Below are positions 7,756 to 15,830 of a stretch of 64,000 nucleotides of DNA, piece after piece. This stretch comes from an uncultured Paenibacillus sp. Its GTDB lineage: Bacteria; Bacillota; Bacilli; Paenibacillales; Paenibacillaceae. The notes beneath the pieces are model-generated. The model ran no database searches. It saw only the letters and a program-made list of their open reading frames with translations, and was not told the DNA's origin. How positions within the stretch are numbered: the stretch's first letter is position 1; every line of letters begins with the position of its first letter. A program made the translations under genes and the position numbers. The DNA is taken from positions 99,357 through 163,356 of the forward strand of contig CALAWP010000033.1 in NCBI GenBank assembly GCA_937895345.1, given 5' to 3'.

Positions 7756-8908
7756 TATGGAGCGTTACCTGGATCGCTGTCTGTCCAGCCTGGCTTCGCA
7801 AACGATCGGCGACATTGAAATCGTCGCCGTCAACGACGGCTCGGACGACGCGAGCCTGGCCATACTGGAGCGTTACGCCCGCGGCGACCCCCGCTTTGTC
7901 GTCGTCGACCAGCCGAACGGGGGAGTATCGGCGGCCCGTAATGCCGGCCTGGCGTTATGCCGGGGAGACTATATCGGATTTGTCGACCCGGACGACTGGG
8001 CGGATCCCGGGATGTACGAGGCGCTGTACCGGACGGCGGTCGAGCAGAACGCGGATATCGTCATGTGCGGCTATCGAAGGGAATATGGCTCGTTTGCCAA
8101 GGAGAAGGTTTACCCTTATCCCGAATTGACGGTATATCGGGGGGAAGAGGTGCAAGAGCGCGTTGCAAGACGGCTGCTAGGCCCGGTCGGCGAGGAGCTG
8201 GCGAATCCTGAGCTGCTGGACGCTTGGGGGACGGTATGGTCCAAGCTGTACCGCGCGTCCCTGCTGCTCGAGAACGGGCTGCGGTTTACCGATTTGAAGC
8301 GGATCGGCAGCAACGAGGATTCGCTCTTTAACCTCGAGGCTTGTCTCCGGGCATCGTCGTTCGCCTTTTTGAACCGCCCTTATTATCACTATTGGCGGGC
8401 GAACGAATCGTCGCTGACGGCCCGGCACAATCCGAAGCTCGCGGAGCAGTTCGCCGCGCTGTTCGAGCTCATGCGGCAGGCGGCGGCGAACGGCGGGCGG
8501 GAGAGGGAGGATTTCCGCGCCGCCCTGACCAACCGGATCGGCCTCAGCCTGTTCGGCCTCGGCCTCAACATTGCCGGCTCCGGCAATCCCGCCTCCTTGC
8601 GCCGCAAATATGCGGAGCTCGGCAAGCTGCTGCGCATCCCGCTGTACCGGGATGCGGCACGGCAGGTAGAGCTGCGGCGCTGCCCGCCGGCATGGCGCCT
8701 GTGGATGGCCTTGGCCAAGCGAAGGCTGACGCTGCCGCTGCTGGTCATGCTGCTGCTGATCGAACGCATTCGCACGAAGCCGACAGGAGGTTCACGCCAT
8801 GCCGCCGATACGGATTTTGCAGGCCGTCACCGCGATGAACCGCGGCGGCCTGGAAACGATGCTGATGAACTATTACCGGACGATGGACAGAGGCGCCGTT
8901 CAGTTTGA
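7721..8908 (+). CDS. GT2 glycosyltransferase, EpsJ-like, with run-on C-terminus
   Basis: This inverting GT-A transferase starts ISIIVPIYNMERYLDRC, with VNDGSDD, GGVSAARNAG and the DXD-like FVDPDDW at about residues 88-94. The end WMALAKRRLTLPLLVML resembles the C-terminus of EpsJ. The frame then continues 110 nt into the following gene, adding an Arg/Asp-rich tail (GRHRDEPRRPGNDADEL...) that is simply the next gene read in another frame. A lost stop codon is likely. An ATG at 7694 is also in frame, but 7721 starts exactly at the domain and follows GGGAG. Donor unknown. Confidence 0.8.
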   Translation: MPKISIIVPIYNMERYLDRCLSSLASQTIGDIEIVAVNDGSDDASLAILERYARGDPRFVVVDQPNGGVSAARNAGLALCRGDYIGFVDPDDWADPGMYEALYRTAVEQNADIVMCGYRREYGSFAKEKVYPYPELTVYRGEEVQERVARRLLGPVGEELANPELLDAWGTVWSKLYRASLLLENGLRFTDLKRIGSNEDSLFNLEACLRASSFAFLNRPYYHYWRANESSLTARHNPKLAEQFAALFELMRQAAANGGREREDFRAALTNRIGLSLFGLGLNIAGSGNPASLRRKYAELGKLLRIPLYRDAARQVELRRCPPAWRLWMALAKRRLTLPLLVMLLLIERIRTKPTGGSRHAADTDFAGRHRDEPRRPGNDADELLPDDGQRRRSV

Positions 8909-9974
8909 TTTTCTCGTTCATCGCGCCGCTCCGGCCCATTACGACGAAGAAATCTTGTCGATGGGCGGACGGATTTACCGGATGCCCCCGATCCGGCCGG
9001 GCCGCTACCGCCGTTATTTCAGGCTGCTGGACCGGTTTTTCGAGGAGCATGCCGGACAATACCGGATCGTTCATGCCCATCTGAACGAAAACAGCGCCTT
9101 CGTGCTCCGGGCGGCCCGCCGTGCCGGCGTGCCGTGCCGGATCGCGCACAGCCATCTGAGCGGTCTGGGGCTGGACGGCAAGCTGCCGTTCCGGCTGTAC
9201 GCCCGGCATGTGCTGAAGAACCAGCCGACGCACCGGTTCGCCTGCTCGGCCGCCGCGGGACAATGGCTGTTCGGGAAGCGGGAGACGGAGCGCGGCGGTG
9301 TCACGATGATCCGGAATGCGGTCCCGGTCAGGGACTTTGCCCGGAACGACGACAGCCGCCGCGCCGTCCGGCAAGAGCTGGAGCTGGAAGGCAAGCTGGC
9401 CATCGGGCATGTCGGACGATTCGACCGGCAAAAAAACCATCGTTATTTGCTTCGCGTATTCAAGGCCGTCCGCGAGCGGAATCCGGACAGCGTGCTCGTA
9501 TTGGCCGGCGACGGGCCGCTGAGGCGCAGGGCGGAGCGATGGGCGGCCGCGGCGGGCCTGAGCGGTCATGTCCGGTTCGTCGGCGTTTGCCGCGACGTAC
9601 CGAGGCTGCTGCAAGGACTCGACCTGTTCGTGCTGCCGTCGCTGTTCGAAGGATTGCCGCTTGTGCTGATCGAGGCTCAAGCCGCGGGCTTGCCCTGCGT
9701 CGTCTCCGATCGGGTGACCCGGGAGGCCGACGCGACGGGGGAGATGACGTTTGCGGACCCGAGCGGACCGCCGGAGCGATGGCGCGACGCCATTCTCGGG
9801 ACGAACGCCGGGCGCCGCGAGACGGGCGAAGCGATGCGCGCGCACGGCTGGGACGCCGAGGAACGGGCGCGCTGGCTGCAGCGATGGTATGCGGAATGTT
9901 GGAACGAACCGGAACTTGCGGAAAGGAGCTTACGTTATGCGGCCGACGCTGACGGTCTTTACGCCAACCTATAA
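8799..9974 (+). CDS. epsF: GT4 glycosyltransferase, EpsF-like
   Basis: This is a GT-B fold transferase of 391 residues. ILQAVTAMNRGGLETMLMNYYR opens the acceptor domain and VHAHLNENSAFVLRAARRAGV follows. The donor domain carries IGHVGRFDRQKNHRYLL and SLFEGLPLVLIEAQAAGLP, the EX7E motif. The opening matches the EpsF group. A strong ribosome site (ACAGGAGG) precedes ATG inside the 3' end of the previous frame. The last 38 nt overlap the next gene. It probably extends the EPS repeat unit at the cytoplasmic membrane; the sugar is unknown. Confidence 0.85.
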   Translation: MPPIRILQAVTAMNRGGLETMLMNYYRTMDRGAVQFDFLVHRAAPAHYDEEILSMGGRIYRMPPIRPGRYRRYFRLLDRFFEEHAGQYRIVHAHLNENSAFVLRAARRAGVPCRIAHSHLSGLGLDGKLPFRLYARHVLKNQPTHRFACSAAAGQWLFGKRETERGGVTMIRNAVPVRDFARNDDSRRAVRQELELEGKLAIGHVGRFDRQKNHRYLLRVFKAVRERNPDSVLVLAGDGPLRRRAERWAAAAGLSGHVRFVGVCRDVPRLLQGLDLFVLPSLFEGLPLVLIEAQAAGLPCVVSDRVTREADATGEMTFADPSGPPERWRDAILGTNAGRRETGEAMRAHGWDAEERARWLQRWYAECWNEPELAERSLRYAADADGLYANL

Positions 9975-10842
9975 TCGGGCGTATACGCTGCACTTATGTT
10001 ATGAAAGCTTGAAGCGGCAGACCTGCCGCGATTTCGAATGGCTGATCGTGGACGACGGTTCGACGGACGGCACGCGGCAGCTTGTCGAACGATGGATCGG
10101 GGAAGCGCCGTTTCCGATCCGCTACGTCTACCAGGACAATCAGGGGATGCACGGCGCGCACAATACGGCCTACGAGCATATCGACACGGAGCTCAACGTA
10201 TGCATCGACTCCGACGACTACATGACGGACGACGCCGTGGAGCGGATCGTCGGCTTTTGGCGCCGCAACGGCGGACCGGATTATGCGGGCATCGTCGCGC
10301 TCGACGCTTATCCGGACGGCGAGGTGATCGGCACGCGGCTGCCCGACAAGCTGATCTGCTCTCCGCTGACCGAGCTGTTCGTCCTGCACGGCGTCAGGGG
10401 CGACAAGAAAGTGATTTACCGCACCGACGTCATCAAGCAAACGCCGCCGTATCCGCTGTTCGAAGGGGAAAAATATTGCCCGCTGTCCTACAAATACATT
10501 TTGGTCGACCAGCGGCATCCGCTGCTCATTATGAACGAGGTCGTCTGCATCGTCGAATACCGGCAGGACGGCTCGAGCTTGAACATGATCCAGCAATACA
10601 GGAAAAACCCGCAAGGCTTCTCGTTTTTCCGGAAGACGGCCATGCAATATTCCCCGACCTTCCGGGACCGGCTGAGGGAGGCGATTCATTACGTTTCGAG
10701 CAGCCTGCTGCTGCGCAACCGCCGGTTCGTGGCCGAATCGCCGCGCAAATGGACGACGATGCTGGCCGTACCGTTCGGCGTGCTGCTATATTTATACATT
10801 CGCCATACGAAAAGATTGACCGTCATGAGAACGAAGTCTTAA
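9937..10842 (+). CDS. GT2 glycosyltransferase
   Basis: This 301-residue GT-A transferase begins TLTVFTPTYNRAYTLHLCYESLKRQ, with WLIVDDGSTDGT and the metal site NVCIDSDDYM. The frame is open from 9751, but the first 62 codons are out-of-frame sequence of the previous gene. ATG at 9937 has AAGGAG ten bases upstream and begins the domain. A hydrophobic stretch near the C-terminus (TTMLAVPFGVLLYLYI) may hold it to the membrane. B. subtilis eps has no close syntenic equivalent between epsF and epsG, so this may set a strain-specific linkage. Confidence 0.82.
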   Translation: MRPTLTVFTPTYNRAYTLHLCYESLKRQTCRDFEWLIVDDGSTDGTRQLVERWIGEAPFPIRYVYQDNQGMHGAHNTAYEHIDTELNVCIDSDDYMTDDAVERIVGFWRRNGGPDYAGIVALDAYPDGEVIGTRLPDKLICSPLTELFVLHGVRGDKKVIYRTDVIKQTPPYPLFEGEKYCPLSYKYILVDQRHPLLIMNEVVCIVEYRQDGSSLNMIQQYRKNPQGFSFFRKTAMQYSPTFRDRLREAIHYVSSSLLLRNRRFVAESPRKWTTMLAVPFGVLLYLYIRHTKRLTVMRTKS

Positions 10843-10861
10843 GCGGGAGGGAAGCGCGGAC

Positions 10862-11935
10862 GTGTCGATGCTCTGGTTTACGCTCATATTCGTCTTTTTT
10901 TCCGCCGCCATGGCCCGATATATGTCCGTCCATCCCGTGCCCGTCCCGGCTTCCGTCCGCCCGAGCCGCTTCTATGCGGGGCTGGCCGCCGTCTGCCTGG
11001 CGACGGTCGCCGGACTGCGCAACAATATCGGAGACACCTTTTTGTACATGCACAGCTACAGGGTGGACGACTTTTCCTGGGAAGCGGTGCTGCAAAAGCG
11101 CGACATCGGCTTTAACGTGCTGCAAATGCTGCTGAAGCTGCTGTCGGACGATCCGCAAATTATGATCGCGACGACGGCGGTCGTCACCAACGTCATCATC
11201 GTCGCCGTTTTTTATCATTACGCCCGGTTGTTCGAGATCAGCATGTACGTCTACATCGCTTCGGGGGCGTTTATCGTATCGATGAATGGAATTCGGCAAT
11301 ATTTGACCGCCGCCATCGTGTTCGGAGCGACGAAGGCGCTCGTCGACGGCAAGTGGAAGCTTTATTTTGCGGTCGTGCTGTTTGCGTCCTTGTTCCATTT
11401 GAGCGCCATCATTTTGCTTCCGATCTACTTTATCGTGCGACGGCGGGCGTGGACGAAGACGACGCTGCTGCTGCTGGCGCTCGGCATCGGCATCGTAGTC
11501 GGGTTCAACGCGTTTTCGAGCGCTCTGTTTACGGTCATCGGCGGCACCCAGTACGGCAGCTACGAGACGTTTGACGGCGAAGGGGCGAACATTATTCGCG
11601 TGGCGGTGTACATGATTCCGCTCCTGATCGCCTTTATGGGACGGGAAAAGCTGAGGGAGCTGTTTCCGGGAAGCGATACGATCGTCAACATGTCGGTCAT
11701 CGGCGCGGTGCTCATGATCATCTCGACCCAGAACTGGATTTTCGCCAGACTCGGCATCTATTTCAGCCTGTATCAGCTCTTGCTGCTCGGCTGGATCGTC
11801 AAGCTGTTCCGGGACAAGGATCAGCGAATCGTCTATCTGGCTTTGATTACCTTTTATTTGGTTTATTTCTTTTATGAAAATGTGATCGTGCTCGACATGT
11901 GGTACGGCAGCGACTATATTCGATGGCCGTTCTGA
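10862..11935 (+). CDS. epsG: EPS polymerase-like multipass membrane protein, EpsG family
   Basis: This 357-residue integral membrane protein has roughly ten hydrophobic helices. The family hallmark AGLRNNIGDTFLYMHSY occurs near residue 45, and NGIRQYLTAAIVFGATK lies in the middle. EpsG-type (Wzy-like) proteins are thought to polymerise the flipped repeat units on the outer membrane face. GTG at 10862 is preceded by GGGAGG eleven bases upstream; ATG at 10868 is the alternative. It works with the flippase at 23.4 kb and the EpsA/EpsB pair. Confidence 0.87.
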   Translation: MSMLWFTLIFVFFSAAMARYMSVHPVPVPASVRPSRFYAGLAAVCLATVAGLRNNIGDTFLYMHSYRVDDFSWEAVLQKRDIGFNVLQMLLKLLSDDPQIMIATTAVVTNVIIVAVFYHYARLFEISMYVYIASGAFIVSMNGIRQYLTAAIVFGATKALVDGKWKLYFAVVLFASLFHLSAIILLPIYFIVRRRAWTKTTLLLLALGIGIVVGFNAFSSALFTVIGGTQYGSYETFDGEGANIIRVAVYMIPLLIAFMGREKLRELFPGSDTIVNMSVIGAVLMIISTQNWIFARLGIYFSLYQLLLLGWIVKLFRDKDQRIVYLALITFYLVYFFYENVIVLDMWYGSDYIRWPF

Positions 11936-11958
11936 GCGCGGGAAAAGGAGGGGTGACG

Positions 11959-12705
11959 ATGTCTGCAGCGGCCGGGCCAATGCCCCGCATCGTCCACTAT
12001 TGCTGGTTCGGGCGCGGTCCCAAGCCGGGACTTGCCGTCAAATGCATGAACAGCTGGCGCAAGCATTTGCGCGGCTGGCAGATCGTCGAATGGAACGAGG
12101 ACCGGTTCGACGTCCGATCGGTTCCTTATGTCAGGGAGGCATACGAAGCGGGCAAATACGCGTTCGTCAGCGACTACGTCCGGCTGCACGCCTTGTACCA
12201 TCATGGCGGCGTCTACATGGACACCGACGTGGAGGTGCTGAAGCCGCTGGAGCCGCTGCTTGCGCACGGCGCTTTTTCGGGGTTCGAGGACGAGCGTTTT
12301 TTGCAGTCCGGCACGATGGGCGCCGTTCCCGGCCATCCATGGATCAAGTCGCTGCTGGACGATTATGAAGGCAGACGGTTTGTAAAGGACGACGGATCGT
12401 ACGATCTGACGACGAATACGGCTGCCATATCGGCCATCTGCAAGCGGATGGGGCTGCAGCTGGACGGACGGCACCAGGAGCTGGACAACGGCGCGGTCTT
12501 TTACCCGAGAACGTATTTCAGTCCGTACGACCCGGTCGACGGAGCGTTCTATATAACCGGGGACAGCTATACGATTCACCATTATTCGCAATCGTGGCTG
12601 CCCGCGCATGTCCGGCTCAGAAGCCGGCTGAAGCGGGCGGCGAGCCGGATCGTCGGACCGAAAGCGATATCCGCGCTGCGGGAGAGGTTCAAGCCGCAAG
12701 GATGA
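11959..12705 (+). CDS. DXD-containing sugar transferase (Gly_transf_sug / GT32-like)
   Basis: This 248-residue protein has the Och1/TcdA-like core: MPRIVHYCWFGRGPKP at the start, FVSDYVRLHALYHHGGVYMDTDVEVLKPL with the metal-binding DTD at about residue 93, and a late His-rich strand (YTIHHYSQSW). Such enzymes transfer one sugar to an acceptor lipid-linked glycan. ATG at 11959 follows AAAAGGAGGGG; upstream in-frame ATGs lie inside epsG and lack a site. Donor unknown. Confidence 0.82.
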   Translation: MSAAAGPMPRIVHYCWFGRGPKPGLAVKCMNSWRKHLRGWQIVEWNEDRFDVRSVPYVREAYEAGKYAFVSDYVRLHALYHHGGVYMDTDVEVLKPLEPLLAHGAFSGFEDERFLQSGTMGAVPGHPWIKSLLDDYEGRRFVKDDGSYDLTTNTAAISAICKRMGLQLDGRHQELDNGAVFYPRTYFSPYDPVDGAFYITGDSYTIHHYSQSWLPAHVRLRSRLKRAASRIVGPKAISALRERFKPQG

Positions 12706-12746
12706 AGTTTCGGAAATCAAAAATAGAGACAGGAGTGGAGCGAACA

Positions 12747-13355
12747 ATGCTCAAACGATGGATGGATGTTGCGGCGGCCGGCTTGCTGTTTGCGGCGCTG
12801 CTGCCGCTGACGGCGGTCATCGCGCTGCTGGTCAGGCTGAAGCTGGGATCGCCCGTATTGTTCAAGCAGCTGCGGCCGGGTCTTCATGCCAAGCCGTTCC
12901 GCTTATACAAATTTCGCACGATGACGGACGAGCGGGACGAACACGGCCAACTGCTGCCGGATGCGCTCCGACTGACGCGCTTCGGCCTGTGGCTGCGCAA
13001 ATACAGCCTCGACGAGCTGCCGCAGCTGCTCAACGTCATCAAAGGCGACTTGAGCCTGGTCGGGCCAAGGCCGCTGCTGATGGATTATTTGCCGCTGTAT
13101 ACGGAGGAGCAGGCGCAGCGCCATCTCGTCCGGCCGGGCATGACCGGCTGGGCCCAAATTCACGGCCGCAACGACACGACCTGGGAGGAGAGGCTGCGGC
13201 GGGATGTATGGTACGTGCATAACCGCAGCTTGGGGCTGGATTTGAAAATATTGCTGTTGACGGTCAAAAAAGTGATTCGCTCGGAGGGCATATCGAATGC
13301 CGGGCATGCCACGATGCCGCTGTTCGAAGGAACGGCGGCGAACCGGGAAGCGTAG
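12747..13355 (+). CDS. epsL: initiating undecaprenyl-phosphate sugar-1-P transferase, EpsL-like
   Basis: This small (202-residue) polyprenyl-phosphate phosphoglycosyl transferase starts the repeat unit on undecaprenyl phosphate. One N-terminal membrane segment (about 7-33) precedes the catalytic motifs: KPFRLYKFRTM, then KYSLDELPQLLNVIKGDLSLVGPRPL, and RPGMTGWAQIHGRN. The short PglC-type architecture without extra helices and the adjacent epsN point to a bacillosamine-type first sugar, as in B. subtilis. ATG at 12747 has GGAG six bases before it. Confidence 0.9.
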   Translation: MLKRWMDVAAAGLLFAALLPLTAVIALLVRLKLGSPVLFKQLRPGLHAKPFRLYKFRTMTDERDEHGQLLPDALRLTRFGLWLRKYSLDELPQLLNVIKGDLSLVGPRPLLMDYLPLYTEEQAQRHLVRPGMTGWAQIHGRNDTTWEERLRRDVWYVHNRSLGLDLKILLLTVKKVIRSEGISNAGHATMPLFEGTAANREA

Positions 13356-13370
13356 GGAGGAATGGAGCCA

Positions 13371-14522
13371 TTGGAACAGGAAAAAATTCATTTGTCGCCC
13401 CCTCATATGAGCGGCAAGGAGCAGGCGTACATCGAAGAAGCGTTTCGCGTCAACTGGATCGCGCCGGTCGGCCCGCATATCGACGCCTTCGAAAGGGAGC
13501 TTGCCGCTTATGTGGGCGCGGAAGACGCGGCGGCGCTCAGCTCGGGAACGGCCGCCATTCATTTGGCTTTGGCGGTGCTTGGCGCAGGGCGGGGAGACCG
13601 CGTCTTCTGCTCCAGCTTCACGTTTGCCGCCAGCGCGAACCCGATCGTCTATTTGGGAGCGGAGCCGGTCTTTATCGATTCCGAGCCGGAAACGTGGAAC
13701 ATGTCGCCGGAAGCGCTCGGCGCGGCGCTGCGGGAGGCGGCCGCCGAAGGGAAGCTGCCGAAGGCGGTCGTCGTCGTTCACCTGTACGGCCAATGCGCCA
13801 AAATGGACGAGATTGCCGCTTTGTGCAACGAATACGACATCCCGATTGTCGAGGATGCCGCCGAATCGCTGGGTTCCCTGTATAAGGGAAGGCACAGCGG
13901 GACGATCGGCAAGCTCGGCATTTATTCCTTTAACGGCAACAAAATCATTACGACCTCCGGCGGAGGAATGCTGGTGTCCGACGACAGGGAGCTGCTTCGC
14001 CGGGCGCGCTTTCTCGCATCGCAGGCGCGCGACCCTGCGCCGCACTACCAGCACAGCGCATTGGGGTACAACTACCGGATGAGCAACGTGCTGGCGGGCA
14101 TCGGCCGGGCGCAATTGTCCGTCATCGACAGCCGGGTCGCGGCAAGGCGGGCGGTCTTCGACCGCTACGAGAAGGCATTCGCCGGCCTGCCGGGCATCTC
14201 GATGATGCCGGAGCTGCCGGGAACGCTGTCCAACCGCTGGCTGACCGCGCTGACGGCGGACGAAGCCGCCGGGCGGTCTGCCGAACAATTGCTGGAGGCG
14301 CTGGCGGCGGCCGGCATCGAAGGGAGGCATGCGTGGAAGCCGCTGCATCTGCAGCCGCTGTTCGCCGGCACGCGCTTTTACCCCCACGGCGAAGAGGAGC
14401 CCGTCTGCGAGCGGCTGTTCCGCTTGGGCCTATGCCTGCCGTCCGGCTCCGCCTTGTCGGAGGAACAGCAGGCAAGAGTCGTCGCCTGCGTTCTGAAGGC
14501 GCTGGACCGGGTGCCGGCGTAA
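13371..14522 (+). CDS. epsN: DegT/DnrJ/EryC1 aminotransferase, EpsN-like
   Basis: This PLP enzyme likely aminates the 4-keto sugar made by EpsC. The start HLSPPHMSGKEQAYIEEAF and NWIAPVGPHIDAFE are closely EpsN/PglE-like. Lys191 in IYSFNGNKIITTSGGG should form the Schiff base. ATG at 13362 abuts the ribosome site GGGAGG, whereas TTG at 13371 is ten bases away and matches the usual N-terminus, so 13371 (383 residues) is preferred. The acetyltransferase EpsM, next to epsN in B. subtilis, is missing here. Confidence 0.88.
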   Translation: MEQEKIHLSPPHMSGKEQAYIEEAFRVNWIAPVGPHIDAFERELAAYVGAEDAAALSSGTAAIHLALAVLGAGRGDRVFCSSFTFAASANPIVYLGAEPVFIDSEPETWNMSPEALGAALREAAAEGKLPKAVVVVHLYGQCAKMDEIAALCNEYDIPIVEDAAESLGSLYKGRHSGTIGKLGIYSFNGNKIITTSGGGMLVSDDRELLRRARFLASQARDPAPHYQHSALGYNYRMSNVLAGIGRAQLSVIDSRVAARRAVFDRYEKAFAGLPGISMMPELPGTLSNRWLTALTADEAAGRSAEQLLEALAAAGIEGRHAWKPLHLQPLFAGTRFYPHGEEEPVCERLFRLGLCLPSGSALSEEQQARVVACVLKALDRVPA

Positions 14523-14540
14523 GCCGATGGGGCATTAGGA

Positions 14541-14569
14541 TTGACAGATCCCGGGGCAGATGATAATCT
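14541..14569 (+). promoter_or_regulatory. sigma-A promoter of the second EPS operon
   Basis: A consensus TTGACA (14541..14546), a 17-bp spacer and TAATCT (14564..14569) lie just after the epsN stop. Transcription would begin near 14576, directly at the SinR-type operator C1. Confidence 0.7.
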
Positions 14570-14577
14570 GTTGTTGT

Positions 14578-14615
14578 GTTCGTTAAATAGAACAAAACTG
14601 TTCGTTATTGAATGA
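14578..14615. promoter_or_regulatory. SinR-type operators C1 and C2
   Basis: C1 is GTTCGTTAAATAGAAC (14578..14593), with a full GTTC/GAAC dyad. C2 is the degenerate GTTCGTTATTGAATGA (14600..14615), 22 bp or two turns further on, with only a good left arm. They cover the transcription start of the operon headed by the gene at 14631. Confidence 0.6.
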
Positions 14616-14630
14616 TAAAGGGAGATCGGC

Positions 14631-15815
14631 ATGTTAAACGACAATCATCTCGATAGCTGGGAATATTCGCAGGAGCTTCGCCTGCTGCTTGCCTTGCTGG
14701 AGGCGGATTCCCGCGACGGCTTATCCTTCGAGCATTGGGAGCTGCTGCAGGGCGTCGACTGGAACGGCTTTATCGAGCTGGCGAGGCATCACCGGGTGTT
14801 TCCGACCATTCATCTGAAGCTGCAGGAGCTGAAGCTGGGGCATATTCCGCCGTTCGTGAAGGAGCTGTTTCAGCGGGACTATTACCGCAATACGCTGCAG
14901 ATGCTGGCGCTGTCCGGCGAGATGGAAGGCTTGGCCAAGGAGCTTGCGGAGGCGGACGTCCGGGCGCTGTTTCTGAAAGGTCCCGTCATTGCCGCCGACC
15001 TGTACGGCGACGTGTCGCTGCGCACCTCAAGCGATCTGGACGTGCTCGTGCCGATCTCCGATCTGCCCGAGGCGGAACGGCTGCTGTCCGGGCGCGGTTA
15101 CGTCAAGGACGACTATATCGAAACGATTCTGAACGACTGGAAGTGGAGGCATCACCATATCACGTTCCACCATCCGGTCAAAAAAATAAAGGTGGAGGTG
15201 CATTGGCGGCTTAACCCTTCCCCTTCCAGCGAGCCGGACTTCAACGATTTGTGGAGCCGCAAACGACAAAGCTCGCTCATTAGCCGGCCCATCTATTATT
15301 TGGGCCGGGAGGATCTGTTTATGTTTCTTGCCACGCACGGCGCGAGGCATGGCTGGTCCCGCCTCCGCTGGCTGCTCGACATGAAGCAGCTGATGGGCCA
15401 GCGCGTCGATTGGCCGCAGCTGATCGCGCTTTTGCGCAAGCATCGCTGCACCCATATCGGAGGGCAGGCGCTTGTGCTGGCGGCGCGGCTCCTGGCCGCT
15501 CCGCTGCAGGAGCCGATGCGGCCGCTGCTCGCTTCCCGCAAGGCGGAGTGGCTGGCGGAGGATACGATGTTCTACGTGCAGCGCATGGTCAATTTGCACA
15601 GCCCGCCGCTGCCGAAGGATGTGGAAGCCTATCACAAGCAATATTTGTTTGCGCTGATGACGAAGCGGCAGAAGCTGCTGTTCTTGTCCAGCTGCATGCA
15701 TCCGTATGCGGTGGACGCCAAGACGCTGCCGCTGCCCAAGCGGCTTCACTTTCTCTATTTTCCGCTGCGGCCGCTGCTGTGGGCGTGGCGCAAGGCAAGG
15801 AAATGTCCGGCTTAG
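14631..15815 (+). CDS. NTP_transf_5-type nucleotidyltransferase-fold protein
   Basis: This 394-residue protein has the signature LFLKGPVIAADLYGDVSLRTSSDLDVLV (residues 113-140), with Asp135 and Asp137 as likely metal ligands. It matches the uncharacterised nucleotidyltransferase family PF14907. His-rich segments (WRHHHITFHH) and a basic C-terminus follow. Members are found in polysaccharide clusters and, as I recall, in some Firmicute lasso peptide clusters. This window has both, though the lasso genes lie 18 kb away. Its reaction is unknown; nucleotidyl transfer is an inference from fold. It opens the second EPS operon behind SinR-type operators. Confidence 0.75.
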   Translation: MLNDNHLDSWEYSQELRLLLALLEADSRDGLSFEHWELLQGVDWNGFIELARHHRVFPTIHLKLQELKLGHIPPFVKELFQRDYYRNTLQMLALSGEMEGLAKELAEADVRALFLKGPVIAADLYGDVSLRTSSDLDVLVPISDLPEAERLLSGRGYVKDDYIETILNDWKWRHHHITFHHPVKKIKVEVHWRLNPSPSSEPDFNDLWSRKRQSSLISRPIYYLGREDLFMFLATHGARHGWSRLRWLLDMKQLMGQRVDWPQLIALLRKHRCTHIGGQALVLAARLLAAPLQEPMRPLLASRKAEWLAEDTMFYVQRMVNLHSPPLPKDVEAYHKQYLFALMTKRQKLLFLSSCMHPYAVDAKTLPLPKRLHFLYFPLRPLLWAWRKARKCPA

Positions 15816-15830
15816 CAAAGGAGATATACG

